Part shown: positions 44,358 through 53,183 of the stretch, piece by piece
How the letters are laid out: the number at the start of each line of letters is the position of its first letter
Numbering within the stretch: the stretch's first letter is position 1
Origin: Bacteroides ndongoniae
Lineage (GTDB): Bacteria > Bacteroidota > Bacteroidia > Bacteroidales > Bacteroidaceae
NCBI RefSeq assembly: GCF_900108345.1
Contig: NZ_FNVV01000014.1
Span: forward strand, 434,001-498,000
Direction of reading: 5' to 3'
Length of the DNA: 64,000 nucleotides
Position numbers and translations under genes: made by a program
Notes under the pieces: generated by a model
Databases searched by the model: none
Told to the model about the DNA's origin: nothing
The model's input: only the letters and a program-made list of their open reading frames with translations

Positions 44358-45650
44358 ATGACAAATACAACTACAAAGGCTAAAGGTGGATGGTTATCAT
44401 TAAGCCCTTTGATGGTCTTTCTATGCATCTATTTGGTGACCTCGCTTTTGGTGAACGACTTTTATCAGGTGCCCATTACGGTTGCATTTCTTGTCTCTTC
44501 CTGTTATGCCATAGCCATTACGCGTGGTTTGAATCTGGAGCAGCGAATTTATCAGTTTTCGGTAGGAGCCAGCAATAAGAATATACTGTTGATGATATGG
44601 ATCTTTATTTTGGCCGGTGCTTTTGCGCAAAGTGCCAAGCAGATGGGAGCCATTGATGCAACAGTTAACTTGACCTTATCTGTCTTGCCGGGCAATCTGC
44701 TGCTGGCCGGTATTTTTATTGCGGCGTGTTTCATTTCTCTTTCCATAGGCACCAGTGTTGGAACAATTGTCGCTTTGACGCCTGTGGCGGCCGGGCTGGC
44801 AGAAAAAACAGGGATAGATTTGTCTTATATGACTGCCATTGTGGTAGGCGGCTCTTTTTTTGGAGACAATCTTTCGTTTATATCCGATACAACCATTGCT
44901 TCTACCAAGACGCAGGATTGTGTGATGCGTGATAAATTCCGGGTGAACTGTATGATTGTGGTTCCGGCGGCGCTGATTGTCTTGTGTTACTATATCTATC
45001 AGGGAATGTCATTATCGTTCTCTCAGCAGGCGGTAACTATCGAATGGCTAAAGGTGATTCCTTATCTGATTGTCCTGGTTACGGCTGTGGCGGGAGTCAA
45101 CGTTATGCTGGTGTTACTTCTTGGCATTGCTTCTACAGGTATTATAGGAGTCATGACCGGTACTACCCTATTCGACTGGACCCGTTCGATGGGCGATGGA
45201 ATAACAGGTATGGGCGAATTGATCATTATCACGTTGCTGGCCGGCGGAATGCTGGAGACTATTCGCTATAACGGGGGTATTGATTTTATAATTGGCCGTC
45301 TGACCCGTCATGTCAAAGGGAAGCGTGGAGCGGAACTCAGCATTGCAGCGCTGGTCAGCATAGCCAACCTTTGTACGGCCAACAATACCATTGCTATCAT
45401 TACGACAGGGCCGATAGCAAAAGACATAGCCATTCGTTTTCATCTTGACAGAAGAAAAGTAGCCAGTATTCTGGACACTTTTTCGTGTTTCGTCCAGGGA
45501 ATCATTCCCTATGGAGCACAAATGCTGATTGCTGCAGAACTGGCGGGACTTTCTCCCCTTTCCATTATCGGTAATTTGTATTATCCGTTTTGTATGGGCA
45601 TCTGTGCATTATTGGCCATTCTGATCAGATATCCTCGTAGATATTCATAA
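44358..45650 (+). CDS. NhaC family Na+/H+ antiporter-like transporter
   Basis: This 430-residue inner-membrane protein has about 11-12 helices. The NhaC pattern is visible in SIGTSVGTIVALTPVAAGLA, VVGGSFFGDNLSFISDTTIA and IANLCTANNTIAIITTGPIA. The family includes Na+/H+ and malate-Na+/lactate antiporters. Its place directly after uxaA suggests that it carries a sugar acid or balances ions during hexuronate uptake, which is inference. A hairpin separates it from uxaA by 92 bp. Confidence 0.85.
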   Translation: MTNTTTKAKGGWLSLSPLMVFLCIYLVTSLLVNDFYQVPITVAFLVSSCYAIAITRGLNLEQRIYQFSVGASNKNILLMIWIFILAGAFAQSAKQMGAIDATVNLTLSVLPGNLLLAGIFIAACFISLSIGTSVGTIVALTPVAAGLAEKTGIDLSYMTAIVVGGSFFGDNLSFISDTTIASTKTQDCVMRDKFRVNCMIVVPAALIVLCYYIYQGMSLSFSQQAVTIEWLKVIPYLIVLVTAVAGVNVMLVLLLGIASTGIIGVMTGTTLFDWTRSMGDGITGMGELIIITLLAGGMLETIRYNGGIDFIIGRLTRHVKGKRGAELSIAALVSIANLCTANNTIAIITTGPIAKDIAIRFHLDRRKVASILDTFSCFVQGIIPYGAQMLIAAELAGLSPLSIIGNLYYPFCMGICALLAILIRYPRRYS

Positions 45651-45697
45651 ATCAGAAAGTTATCGGAATGTTTTTATGAAAAAAGGAGGAAAAACGC

Positions 45698-45728
45698 TGT
45701 GCTATTCCAAATAAAATAACTACCTTTG
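45698..45728 (+). promoter_or_regulatory. Promoter of rpsP
   Basis: TGTG (45698-45701), 19-bp spacer, TACCTTTG (45721-45728). Confidence 0.65.
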
Positions 45729-45789
45729 CGCCCGCTATTACGAGTTAGTAGCATTATTCAAATCATTAACTAAAAAATATTTTAATTAA

Positions 45790-46338
45790 ATGGCAACAAA
45801 AATTAGATTGCAGAGACACGGACGTAAGAGCTATGCTTTTTACGCTATCGTAGTTGCAGATGCAAGAGCACCACGTGATGGTAGATTTATCGAAAAGATT
45901 GGTACTTACAATCCTAACACCAATCCGGCCACAGTAGATTTGAAATTTGATCGTGCCCTTGACTGGGTATTGAAAGGTGCACAGCCCACTGACACTGTTC
46001 GTAACATCCTTTCTCGCGAAGGTGTTTACATGAAGAAGCATCTTTTGGGTGGTGTAGCAAAAGGCGCATTTGGCGAAGCTGAAGCTGAAGCTAAATTTGA
46101 AGCTTGGAAGAACAACAAGCAAAGCGGTTTGGCTGCTTTGAAGGCTAAGGATGAAGAGGCTAAGAAAGCTGAAGCTAAGGCACGTCTGGAAGCTGAGAAG
46201 AAGGTAAACGAAGCAAAGGCTAAAGCATTGGCAGAAAAGAAAGCTGCAGAAGAAGCTGCTAAGGCTGCTGCAGAAGCTCAGAACGAGGAAGCTGCTAACG
46301 CAAGCGAAGAAGGCGCAACAGAAGCTGCTGCTGAATAA
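45790..46338 (+). CDS. rpsP: 30S ribosomal protein S16 with a long C-terminal tail
   Basis: Residues 1-80 are the S16 fold ([38 protein letters not shown]). About 80 residues form a normal S16. Here 182 are encoded, and the rest is a tail rich in Ala, Glu and Lys in helix-forming repeats ([20 protein letters not shown]). A tail of this type is usual in Bacteroidetes S16. It is transcribed alone with a strong promoter and a strong terminator. Confidence 0.96.
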   Translation: MATKIRLQRHGRKSYAFYAIVVADARAPRDGRFIEKIGTYNPNTNPATVDLKFDRALDWVLKGAQPTDTVRNILSREGVYMKKHLLGGVAKGAFGEAEAEAKFEAWKNNKQSGLAALKAKDEEAKKAEAKARLEAEKKVNEAKAKALAEKKAAEEAAKAAAEAQNEEAANASEEGATEAAAE

Positions 46339-46438
46339 TTTTTTATTAGGCAGAAGTGCTTTTATATGGATTAAAACTAAAATCTCTTCTTTTCCTTCGG
46401 AAGAAGGAGTGAGATTGATGAGAAGAGAAAAAATTACG

Positions 46439-46471
46439 GCGCATATTCCTAAAGGATATGCGCTATTTTTT
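46439..46471 (+). terminator. Terminator of rpsP
   Basis: GCGCATATTCCT and AGGATATGCGC (46439-46463) followed by a T run. A weaker AATCTC...GAGATT stem lies upstream (about 46380-46416). Confidence 0.85.
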
Positions 46472-46505
46472 TACCTTAAGCTAAATGGGATGTTTTAGTG
46501 CCCCG

Positions 46506-46570
46506 ATTTTTCTCTAACTGGAGAAAAATTATTGCCCAACTGAGAAAATATATTTTTCTAGTTAGGAAGG
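46506..46570. repeat. Three-unit CCCAGTTAGGAAA element, copy C (diverged)
   Basis: Units TTTTTCTCTAACTGG (reverse), GCCCAACTGAGAAAATA (forward, diverged) and TTTTTCTAGTTAGGAA. Intergenic, 170 bp after rpsP. Confidence 0.5.
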
Positions 46571-46661
46571 TTCAGACAGGCTGATTGCTGACTTTTTCTT
46601 TGTTTTTAATTTTGCAGAAAGAATGCTTGGGATTGGCGGGGTTATGCTTCGTCAGGGGCGG

Positions 46662-46767
46662 ATATTTCTCTTTGTGCTGTAAGGTGCTTCTTTGAGCCGC
46701 TAAAGTCCCTCTTGGGCTTGCTAAAGTGCCTCTTTAGGGTGTTTAATATCCCTCTTTGTGTTGGGTT
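46662..46767. repeat. Five-unit imperfect 21-bp tandem repeat
   Basis: Units start at about 46662, 46684, 46705, 46726 and 46748 (lengths 22, 21, 21, 22 and 20). The common core is CCTCTTTG-GCTG-TAAA, for example GTCCCTCTTGGGCTTGCTAA. Stops interrupt all frames read through it. The 568-bp gap 46339-46906 otherwise holds only the rpsP terminator and copy C of the CCCAGTTAGG element. Confidence 0.5.
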
Positions 46768-46906
46768 GTTGATGGAATGTATGGGTATGTATGAATTATG
46801 GTACTTTGCTGATCTTGAGTGTGTGTGGGTATTTTCGGAAAAAAGAAAAAGCCTAATTTAAAATCTTTCAATTTTAAATTAGGCTAAATCAATACAGAAA
46901 AATATG

Positions 46907-46979
46907 AGCGGAAAACGAGACTCGAACTCGCGACCCCAACCTTGGCAAGGTTGTGCTCTACCAACTGAGCTATTTCCGC
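46907..46979 (-). tRNA. tRNA-Gly (GCC), third Gly copy, last of the cluster
   Basis: Reverse complement folds as a 73-nt cloverleaf: acceptor GCGGAAA / TTTCCGC, D-stem GCTC/GAGC, anticodon loop TTGCCAA, T-loop TTCGAGT. No encoded CCA. Identical to the copies at 47111 and 47424. Confidence 0.95.
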
Positions 46980-47004
46980 AATTGCATCAACTCTTTAAAA
47001 ATAG

Positions 47005-47086
47005 TGCCCAGAACAGGACTCGAACCTGCATGCCTCTCGACACACGCACCTGAAACGTGCGCGTCTACCAATTCCGCCACCTGGGC
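47005..47086 (-). tRNA. tRNA-Leu (CAG)
   Basis: An 82-nt class II tRNA with acceptor GCCCAGG, anticodon loop TTCAGGT, a long variable arm and T-loop TTCGAGT. Identical to 47320-47401. Confidence 0.95.
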
Positions 47087-47110
47087 ATAAGTTTTTGCAA
47101 TTATATCTTG

Positions 47111-47183
47111 AGCGGAAAACGAGACTCGAACTCGCGACCCCAACCTTGGCAAGGTTGTGCTCTACCAACTGAGCTATTTCCGC
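47111..47183 (-). tRNA. tRNA-Gly (GCC), second copy
   Basis: Same 73-nt sequence as the copy at 46907-46979, anticodon loop TTGCCAA. Confidence 0.95.
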
Positions 47184-47195
47184 ATTAAAGATACG

Positions 47196-47279
47196 TGAAG
47201 AGAAGGAGACTCGAACTCCCACGACATTATTGTCACTACCCCCTCAAAGTAGCGCGTCTACCAATTCCGCCATCTCTCC
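47196..47279 (-). tRNA. tRNA-Leu (GAG)
   Basis: An 84-nt class II tRNA with acceptor GGAGAGA, anticodon loop TTGAGGG and variable arm. Single copy in the window. Confidence 0.93.
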
Positions 47280-47319
47280 ATGCGACATCTTTTCAAAGAA
47301 CAACGATCACATAACCTTG

Positions 47320-47401
47320 TGCCCAGAACAGGACTCGAACCTGCATGCCTCTCGACACACGCACCTGAAACGTGCGCGTCTACCAATTCCGCCACCTGGG
47401 C
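47320..47401 (-). tRNA. tRNA-Leu (CAG), duplicate copy
   Basis: Same 82-nt sequence as 47005-47086. With the flanking Gly gene it forms a repeated Gly-Leu block. Confidence 0.95.
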
Positions 47402-47423
47402 ATAGGTCATTGCAATCATCTTG

Positions 47424-47496
47424 AGCGGAAAACGAGACTCGAACTCGCGACCCCAACCTTGGCAAGGTTGTGCTCTACCAACTGAGCTATTTCCGC
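47424..47496 (-). tRNA. tRNA-Gly (GCC), first transcribed copy
   Basis: A 73-nt cloverleaf identical to the other two; the first gene after the cluster promoter. Confidence 0.95.
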
Positions 47497-47507
47497 GATT
47501 GCGGTTG

Positions 47508-47538
47508 CAAAGGTAGGCATTTTCCTTAAACTAGCAAA
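47508..47538 (-). promoter_or_regulatory. Promoter of the tRNA operon
   Basis: TACCTTTG (47508-47515), 19-bp spacer, TTTG (47535-47538) on the minus strand. Full consensus, 12 bp before the first tRNA. Confidence 0.85.
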
Positions 47539-47594
47539 CATTTCGGCCACTTTTTTGCGAAATAATTTCAAGTTGGAATCCATTCCGTTGATAA

Positions 47595-48734
47595 TCAGCT
47601 CATTCTGTCACGATAATCTTCGTAAGAAAAAACTTTGAATATCTTAGCTTCGCCGTTTTTACTCCACATGGCAATAGCCGGATGATGGATTCCGTTGAAC
47701 ATATTTGTCTTGACGGTGGTATAATGTATCATGTCTTCGAAGATAATTCGTTCGCCAATCTTCAGTTCATGATCGAAGCTCCAATATCCCATATAGTCTC
47801 CGCTCAGGCAAGAGTTGCCTCCCATGCGATAGATGTAAGGACCTTGTTCGCCCATTTGTGCTCCGCGAATGGCTGGCTGGTAAGGCATCTCCAGGCAGTC
47901 GGGCATGTGGCACGTAAAGCTGACATTTAAAATGGCTGTACGTATTCCACGGTTTTCGACGATGTCGATTACTTCGGACGAAAGCACTCCTGTCTGCCAC
48001 GTAAAGGCTGATCCAGGTTCAAGTATAATGCGCAAGTGGGGATAGCGCTTCCGGAGACCTTGCAGCAGGCTTATCAGGTGTTCCACATCGTAATCTTTGC
48101 GGGTCATCAGGTGGCCGCCTCCCAGATTCAACCATTTCAGTTGGGGAAACCAACGCGAGAATTTCTCTTCCAGATGAATGAGTGTGCGCTCCAATTCGTA
48201 AGAAGACGATTCGCAATGACAATGGCAATGGAAGCCTTCGATGCCTTGAGGCAGTTGGTCGGGGAGCTGGTCGGCTATCACTCCAAAACGAGTGCCTGCC
48301 GCACACGGATTATACAGTTCGGTTTCTACTTCCGAATACTCCGGATTTACGCGGATGCCGCACGAAATGCATTCCCCTTGGGCCAATACCATCGGATAGA
48401 ACCGGCTGAACTGCGACAGTGAATTGAAAGTGATGTGGCTGCTGCAACGCATTATTTCCGGAAAGTCTGCTTCGGTGTAAGCGGGCGAGTAAGTGTGCGC
48501 CTTGCTGCCGAACTCTTCGAAAGCCAAACGGGCTTCGTAAACGGAGCTGGCTGTTGAATGGTCGATATACTCGCGGAATATGGGGAAAGAGCGCCACATG
48601 GCGAACGATTTGAAAGCAAGGATTATTTCTACTCCGGCACGTTCGGCCACACTCTTTATTAATGTGAGATTCTTTCTCAGCAGTTCCTCCTCCATAATAT
48701 AGCAAGGCGAAGGAAAAAGGGTGAAATCTATCAT
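47595..48734 (-). CDS. nspC: Carboxynorspermidine decarboxylase
   Basis: The 379-residue PLP-dependent enzyme is of the alanine-racemase-like barrel type. The PLP lysine is in LAFKSFAMW (Lys42), the family pattern SSVYEARLAFEEFGSKAHTY follows, and the C-terminal part has GGNSCLSGDYMGYWSFD. It decarboxylates carboxynorspermidine/carboxyspermidine to norspermidine/spermidine, the alternative polyamine route of Bacteroidetes. The partner carboxyspermidine dehydrogenase is not in this window. Confidence 0.92.
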   Translation of the reverse strand: MIDFTLFPSPCYIMEEELLRKNLTLIKSVAERAGVEIILAFKSFAMWRSFPIFREYIDHSTASSVYEARLAFEEFGSKAHTYSPAYTEADFPEIMRCSSHITFNSLSQFSRFYPMVLAQGECISCGIRVNPEYSEVETELYNPCAAGTRFGVIADQLPDQLPQGIEGFHCHCHCESSSYELERTLIHLEEKFSRWFPQLKWLNLGGGHLMTRKDYDVEHLISLLQGLRKRYPHLRIILEPGSAFTWQTGVLSSEVIDIVENRGIRTAILNVSFTCHMPDCLEMPYQPAIRGAQMGEQGPYIYRMGGNSCLSGDYMGYWSFDHELKIGERIIFEDMIHYTTVKTNMFNGIHHPAIAMWSKNGEAKIFKVFSYEDYRDRMS

Positions 48735-48815
48735 TTTTTCAGCTTTTAGAATATGATTCGGTTTGTACTTATTATCTGATTTTAGTCTCTATGTCAAAGT
48801 GTAGTCTTCTTTGTT

Positions 48816-51173
48816 TTATTCTATCACTTTGAAACGGGCAAAACGCAACAGCAATTGCTTGTCTCCGGCATGCTGGAAGCGGATGGTCGCTTTGGCATTG
48901 TCCCCTACTCCTTCCACTTTCAGAACTTCACCACGGCCAAAGCGTTCGTGCTCGATAAACTGTCCCTCGTGTAGCAGGGCTGTTGGGCTGCCGGAAGAGG
49001 GCGAAGAAGGCTGGATGGGATCCACTCGTCTTAAATTACGGGGCATGGAAGAACCTATCAGTCTTTTACGTGAAGCCATAGGTGTTTCGCCAGAGAAAGA
49101 TGCAGCCGACGAACTGCCAACCGGACGAGCCGATGGTTGGAACGCATTGTTTGAACTGCTTCTAAAGTCTCCTCCCCTATTATTTATCTGCCGTTCGAGC
49201 AGCAAATTCTGGGGCAATCGCAGGTAATTGGTATCTATATCATACAGGAAACGGCTCGGACTTCCAAATTCTGTTTTTCCGTAACGCATCCGCGTTTTGG
49301 CATAGGAAAGGTAGCAATGCTCTTCAGCACGTGTGATAGCAACGTAGAACAGGCGCCGTTCTTCTTCAAGTGCCCGCGGCGAATCGCCTGCCATGCTGCT
49401 TGGAAAAAGATTTTCTTCCATGCCGACGACAAAAACATTCCGGAATTCAAGCCCTTTGGCCGAATGGACAGTCATTAATGTAATTTTCTCATCATTGCTG
49501 TCTTTGTCAGAATCCTGATCGGTCAGCAACGATACTTCCGATAGAAAATCGCTTAAGGATATGTGTTCGTTTCCTTCCTCTTGTCTTTCGGCACAAAAAT
49601 CTCTCATACCGTTCATCAGCTCCTCGATGTTTTCTTTCCGACTCAGGTTTTCCGGAGAATTGTCTTGGCACACATCATTGATGATGCCGGAATTGCGGAT
49701 GATATCTTCACCCAGTTCGCTGGCATTTTTCTGTGTGAGATCTTTTATGAGATCGTTTATCAGGTCGCGGAACTTTTGCAGTTTGCTGACCGTTCCTTTG
49801 TTGAAGTTCAATGCATAGCTCAACGGTTCGCATAGCACTGTCCATAAGCTTACTTTATTATCAGTAGCGGCAGCTATGATTTTACCTACTGTTGTGTCGC
49901 CTATCCCTCGGGCGGGATAATTGATGATACGCTTGAAGGCTTCTTCATCGTTTGGATTGACAACCAGGCGGAAATAGGCAATCACGTCCTTTATCTCTTT
50001 ACGCTGATAAAAGGAAAGGCCGCCGTAGATGCGATAAGGCATATTACGCTTGCGCATGGCTTCTTCGAAGATACGGCTTTGGGCATTCGTACGGTAAAGA
50101 ACTGCAAAGTCAGCATAACCGTATCCTTGAGTGCGGCGCAATTCTGCAATCTTATTGATTACGATTTCGCCTTCTTCTACATCGCTGTATGCCTGAAATA
50201 CACTGATGGGATCTCCTTGGTCTTTCTTCGAATACACCTCTTTGTGTATCTGGCGCATATTTTTGCTGATCAGGCTATTGGCTGCTGACACGATGCTTTG
50301 GGTAGAGCGATAGTTCTGTTCCAGTTTAAACACTCTGGTACCCGGATATGCTTTGGTAAAATAAAGAATATTATCGATATCGGCCCCGCGGAATGAATAG
50401 ATGCTTTGGGCATCGTCTCCTACTACACACACATGCTGATGGTTCTTGGCCAGTTGCATCACTATGCTGTGTTGTGCCACGTTTGTGTCCTGATACTCGT
50501 CTACCAGAATGTAGCGGAATTGCTCCTGATAGCGTGCTAGTACATCGGGATGATCACGAAAAAGCAAAAACGTATAGAACAGCAGATCGTCAAAGTCCAT
50601 GGCGTCGGCTTGCCGGCAACGTTCCCAGTAGCGGCGATAAATGTCGCGCAAGGCTGGTACTTTAGCCATGCAGTCACCATCGTAGGCTTCTTTGTTTCGG
50701 GCATAGTCTGATGGCGATACAAGATGGTTTTTGGCATTGGAGATGCGGGCTTGTATCATTCCCGGTTTATAGTTCTTTTCATCAAGTTGCATCTCTTTGA
50801 TGATGGAACGGATCAGGCTTTTGCTGTCGGCTGTATCGTAAATGGTAAACTGAGATGTAAACCCTAAATGAGATGCTTCGGCATGCAAAATGCGCAGGAA
50901 CAAGGAATGAAAGGTTCCCATCCACAAATATCGTGCCCTTTCGGTACCGACCTGTTTGGCAATACGCTCTTTCATTTCCCGGGCTGCTTTGTTTGTAAAT
51001 GTCAGTGCCAGAATGTTCCATGGCTGATAACCGTTCTCCAGCAACCATGCTATTTTGTATGTAAGTACACGGGTTTTTCCTGATCCGGCTCCGGCAATCA
51101 CCAACGACGGACCTTCGTTGTAAAGAACAGCCGCTCGCTGGCTGTCGTTCAATTCATTTATATAGTCTGACAT
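48816..51173 (-). CDS. uvrD: UvrD/PcrA-type ATP-dependent DNA helicase
   Basis: The 785-residue SF1A helicase starts MSDYINELNDSQRAAVLYNE. Walker A is GAGSGKT, then LTFTNKAAREMKERI, motif II VDEYQDTN, motif IV YRSTQSIV, motif V TVHSAKGLEF and motif VI YVAITRAEE. A Ser/Pro-rich linker leads to a C-terminal Tudor-like segment (GRGEVLKVEGVGDNAKATIRF). It unwinds DNA in repair and at stalled replication or transcription. Together with uvrA and uvrB nearby it gives three excision-repair genes in 23 kb. Confidence 0.93.
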   Translation of the reverse strand: MSDYINELNDSQRAAVLYNEGPSLVIAGAGSGKTRVLTYKIAWLLENGYQPWNILALTFTNKAAREMKERIAKQVGTERARYLWMGTFHSLFLRILHAEASHLGFTSQFTIYDTADSKSLIRSIIKEMQLDEKNYKPGMIQARISNAKNHLVSPSDYARNKEAYDGDCMAKVPALRDIYRRYWERCRQADAMDFDDLLFYTFLLFRDHPDVLARYQEQFRYILVDEYQDTNVAQHSIVMQLAKNHQHVCVVGDDAQSIYSFRGADIDNILYFTKAYPGTRVFKLEQNYRSTQSIVSAANSLISKNMRQIHKEVYSKKDQGDPISVFQAYSDVEEGEIVINKIAELRRTQGYGYADFAVLYRTNAQSRIFEEAMRKRNMPYRIYGGLSFYQRKEIKDVIAYFRLVVNPNDEEAFKRIINYPARGIGDTTVGKIIAAATDNKVSLWTVLCEPLSYALNFNKGTVSKLQKFRDLINDLIKDLTQKNASELGEDIIRNSGIINDVCQDNSPENLSRKENIEELMNGMRDFCAERQEEGNEHISLSDFLSEVSLLTDQDSDKDSNDEKITLMTVHSAKGLEFRNVFVVGMEENLFPSSMAGDSPRALEEERRLFYVAITRAEEHCYLSYAKTRMRYGKTEFGSPSRFLYDIDTNYLRLPQNLLLERQINNRGGDFRSSSNNAFQPSARPVGSSSAASFSGETPMASRKRLIGSSMPRNLRRVDPIQPSSPSSGSPTALLHEGQFIEHERFGRGEVLKVEGVGDNAKATIRFQHAGDKQLLLRFARFKVIE

Positions 51174-51262
51174 AGCTTGTCACAATCATCCGATAAAACA
51201 TAAAAACAGTGCAAAGATACGAAAAAGCTTCAAATAGCCGTGAACTTTTCCTTGGCTATCAT

Positions 51263-51293
51263 GTTGTTATTACAAAGGCTTTTCTTATATTTG
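51263..51293 (+). promoter_or_regulatory. Promoter of sodB
   Basis: GTTG (51263-51266), 19-bp spacer, TATATTTG (51286-51293). Confidence 0.65.
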
Positions 51294-51376
51294 TATTAAG
51301 TTTTTTGGTCTTATGAAGACAAGCCTTAAAATAATAATTAGATATGATACTCACCACTTTAATAACAGCAACTATT

Positions 51377-51961
51377 ATGATGTTCGAAATGCCCACACTT
51401 CCTTATGCACACAATGCATTGGAACCTGTAATCAGTCAGGCTACTATCGACTTCCATTACGGGAAGCATCTGCAAACTTATGTAAACAATCTGAATAATT
51501 TGGTTCCGGGAACAGAATTCGAGGGGAAAAGCCTCGAAGAGATTGTTGCCACAGCTCCTGATGGTCCGGTGTTTAACAATGCGGGACAAGTACTTAATCA
51601 CACATTCTATTTCTTGCAATTCTCTCCAACTCCTAAACGTCACGAGCCGACTGGACCGTTGGCCGAAGCTATAAACCGGGATTTTGGCAGTTTTGAAGAT
51701 TTCAAGAAAGAATTTACAGCTGCGGCTACCGGACTTTTTGGTTCAGGATGGGCTTGGCTTTCCGCCGACCAACAGGGTAAACTGCACATTACCAAAGAAG
51801 CGAATGGCAGTAATCCTCTCCGATCAGGTCTCCCCCCTTTGCTTACATTCGATGTTTGGGAACACGCTTATTATCTGGACTATCAGAACCGGCGCGCCGA
51901 TCATTTGAAAGCTTTGTGGGATATCATTGATTGGGAAGTTGTGGAGAAAAGACTGAAATGA
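51377..51961 (+). CDS. sodB: Superoxide dismutase (Fe, or Fe/Mn cambialistic)
   Basis: The product from ATG 51377 has 194 residues, the family length. Metal ligands are His in FHYGKH, His in NHTFYF, and Asp/His in FDVWEHAYYLDYQNRRADH. The Gln in NNAGQVLNH sits at the position typical of iron enzymes. The Bacteroides fragilis homologue works with iron or manganese. Upstream ATG 51344 would add 11 hydrophobic residues not seen in relatives; MMFEMPTLPY starting at 51377 (or 51380) matches the known N-terminus. It converts superoxide to H2O2 in the cytoplasm. A terminator follows. Confidence 0.94.
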   Translation: MMFEMPTLPYAHNALEPVISQATIDFHYGKHLQTYVNNLNNLVPGTEFEGKSLEEIVATAPDGPVFNNAGQVLNHTFYFLQFSPTPKRHEPTGPLAEAINRDFGSFEDFKKEFTAAATGLFGSGWAWLSADQQGKLHITKEANGSNPLRSGLPPLLTFDVWEHAYYLDYQNRRADHLKALWDIIDWEVVEKRLK

Positions 51962-51979
51962 TATTTCTAATCTGTAACG

Positions 51980-52018
51980 CGCACCCGTTAGCATACAACT
52001 GCTTCGGGTGCGTTTTCT
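51980..52018 (+). terminator. Terminator of sodB
   Basis: CGCACCCG (51980-51987) and CGGGTGCG (52005-52012), followed by TTTTCTATT. Confidence 0.8.
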
Positions 52019-52055
52019 ATTAACAGGCATATCTGATATGCCTTGGGGCAAAAGA

Positions 52056-52086
52056 TTGTCTGATAGATAAGAATCTGCTAACTTTG
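52056..52086 (+). promoter_or_regulatory. Promoter of the thiE-like gene
   Basis: ATTG (52056-52059), 19-bp spacer, TAACTTTG (52079-52086). A palindrome AGGCATAT-CTG-ATATGCCT lies just upstream (52025-52043). Confidence 0.65.
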
Positions 52087-52117
52087 CTAAACTTAACATT
52101 TCAGCAAACAAGTAAAT

Positions 52118-52726
52118 ATGAAACTTATTGTTGTAACACCACCTACATTTTTTGTAGAAGAAGATCAAATAATTACAGCTCTTTTTGAAGAGGGCCTAGA
52201 TATTCTGCATTTGCGAAAACCTGCAACCCCCGCTATGTATTCCGAGCGCTTGCTTACTCTGATTCCTGAAAAATATCATAAGCGCATTGTGACTCACGAG
52301 CATTTCTATTTGCAGAATGAATTTAATTTGTCAGGTATTCATTTGAATGCACGCAATCCTCAGGAGCCTCACGACTATGCTGGCAATATCAGTTGTACCT
52401 GTCATTCTATCGAAGAACTGAAAAACAAGAAACATTTTTATGACTATGTGTTCCTGAGTCCTATATTCGATTGTATAACCAAAGCTGATGTAGCATCCGC
52501 CTTTACTGCCGAAGAACTTCGGTTGGCTGCAAAGGAAAAGATTATAGATAGTAAAGTAATGGCTTTTGGTGGTATTAATCCTGATAACATTCTGGAAATA
52601 AAAGATTTCGGATTTGGTGGAGCTGTGATTATGGGTGACTTATGGAATAAGTTCAATGCTTGCTCTGATCGCGATTATATAAAGGTCATACAGCACTTCA
52701 AGCATTTGAAGGAGATGGCTGATTGA
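52118..52726 (+). CDS. thiE: Thiamine phosphate synthase-like protein (ThiE/TenI family)
   Basis: The 202-residue TIM-barrel protein shows LDILHLRKP (ThiE QLR-K region), GIHLNARN, a phosphate-handling YVFLSPIFDCITKADV and GGINPDNI with GAVIMGDLW. ThiE joins the thiazole and pyrimidine parts of thiamine. TenI-like paralogues share the fold but act in other steps, and the first motif is slightly off (HLRKP for QLR-K), so the exact role is open. It is monocistronic with its own promoter; other thi genes are not nearby. Confidence 0.75.
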   Translation: MKLIVVTPPTFFVEEDQIITALFEEGLDILHLRKPATPAMYSERLLTLIPEKYHKRIVTHEHFYLQNEFNLSGIHLNARNPQEPHDYAGNISCTCHSIEELKNKKHFYDYVFLSPIFDCITKADVASAFTAEELRLAAKEKIIDSKVMAFGGINPDNILEIKDFGFGGAVIMGDLWNKFNACSDRDYIKVIQHFKHLKEMAD

Positions 52727-52872
52727 TTTGAAATCGGTGGATTAATGGGTTAAAAGAAGGGGGGGATTTTAAATAAACGTCATAGTAAATATATTATAAG
52801 AATAGTGTGCGAAGGTGATGAGACTGGGTTGTTATTATTTTTTATAGACCTGTGTGACTTGTTTTATGGTGA

Positions 52873-53142
52873 CAACAAGGATTTTTTTGCGTACAATTCC
52901 GCAGCTTAATATTTTATGCAAACACGGATATTGGATGGAAAAGTAAAATATCTGTTTCTCCTTTCCCGTTGGTTAAGGACAAATTACTTGAAGGTATGAT
53001 CAATGCATGCTGGTTGAGAACAGAAAATATTTAAAAAACCGATGCGCCGATTCTTAAACTCAATCCTTATACGAATGTAGATATGCTTGTTGGAAGACTG
53101 ATGAGTAAAGAGACGGTAAATTATGGTGCTACATATATCTAA
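52873..53142 (+). pseudogene. Coding-like relic of an unrecognised gene
   Basis: One frame of 90 codons has protein-like composition with a single internal TAA at 53032-53034. Before it the frame reads NTDIGWKSKISVSPFPLVKD and ends INACWLRTENI. After it comes KTDAPILKLNPYTNVDMLVG and then RLMSKETVNYGATYI-stop. It begins right after a TGA with no start codon, so the 5' part is lost. I do not recognise the family. It sits next to the gutted helicase, which suggests a patch of decaying accessory DNA. Confidence 0.4.
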
Positions 53143-53175
53143 ACTTCTGATTATCTAAATAATAGATATATTTAT

Positions 53176-53183
53176 TATTTTTG
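53176..53183 (+). promoter_or_regulatory. -7-like box before the helicase pseudogene
   Basis: TATTTTTG matches TAnnTTTG, 48 bp before the ATG at 53231; a -33 element is unclear. Confidence 0.4.

Noticed and set aside
46662..46767. CRISPR array
   Set aside because: The 21-bp units are contiguous and imperfect, without unique spacers, and no cas gene is present.
51313..51498. 61-codon ORF beginning in the sodB leader
   Set aside because: It is out of frame with sodB, overlaps its start and has no family pattern.
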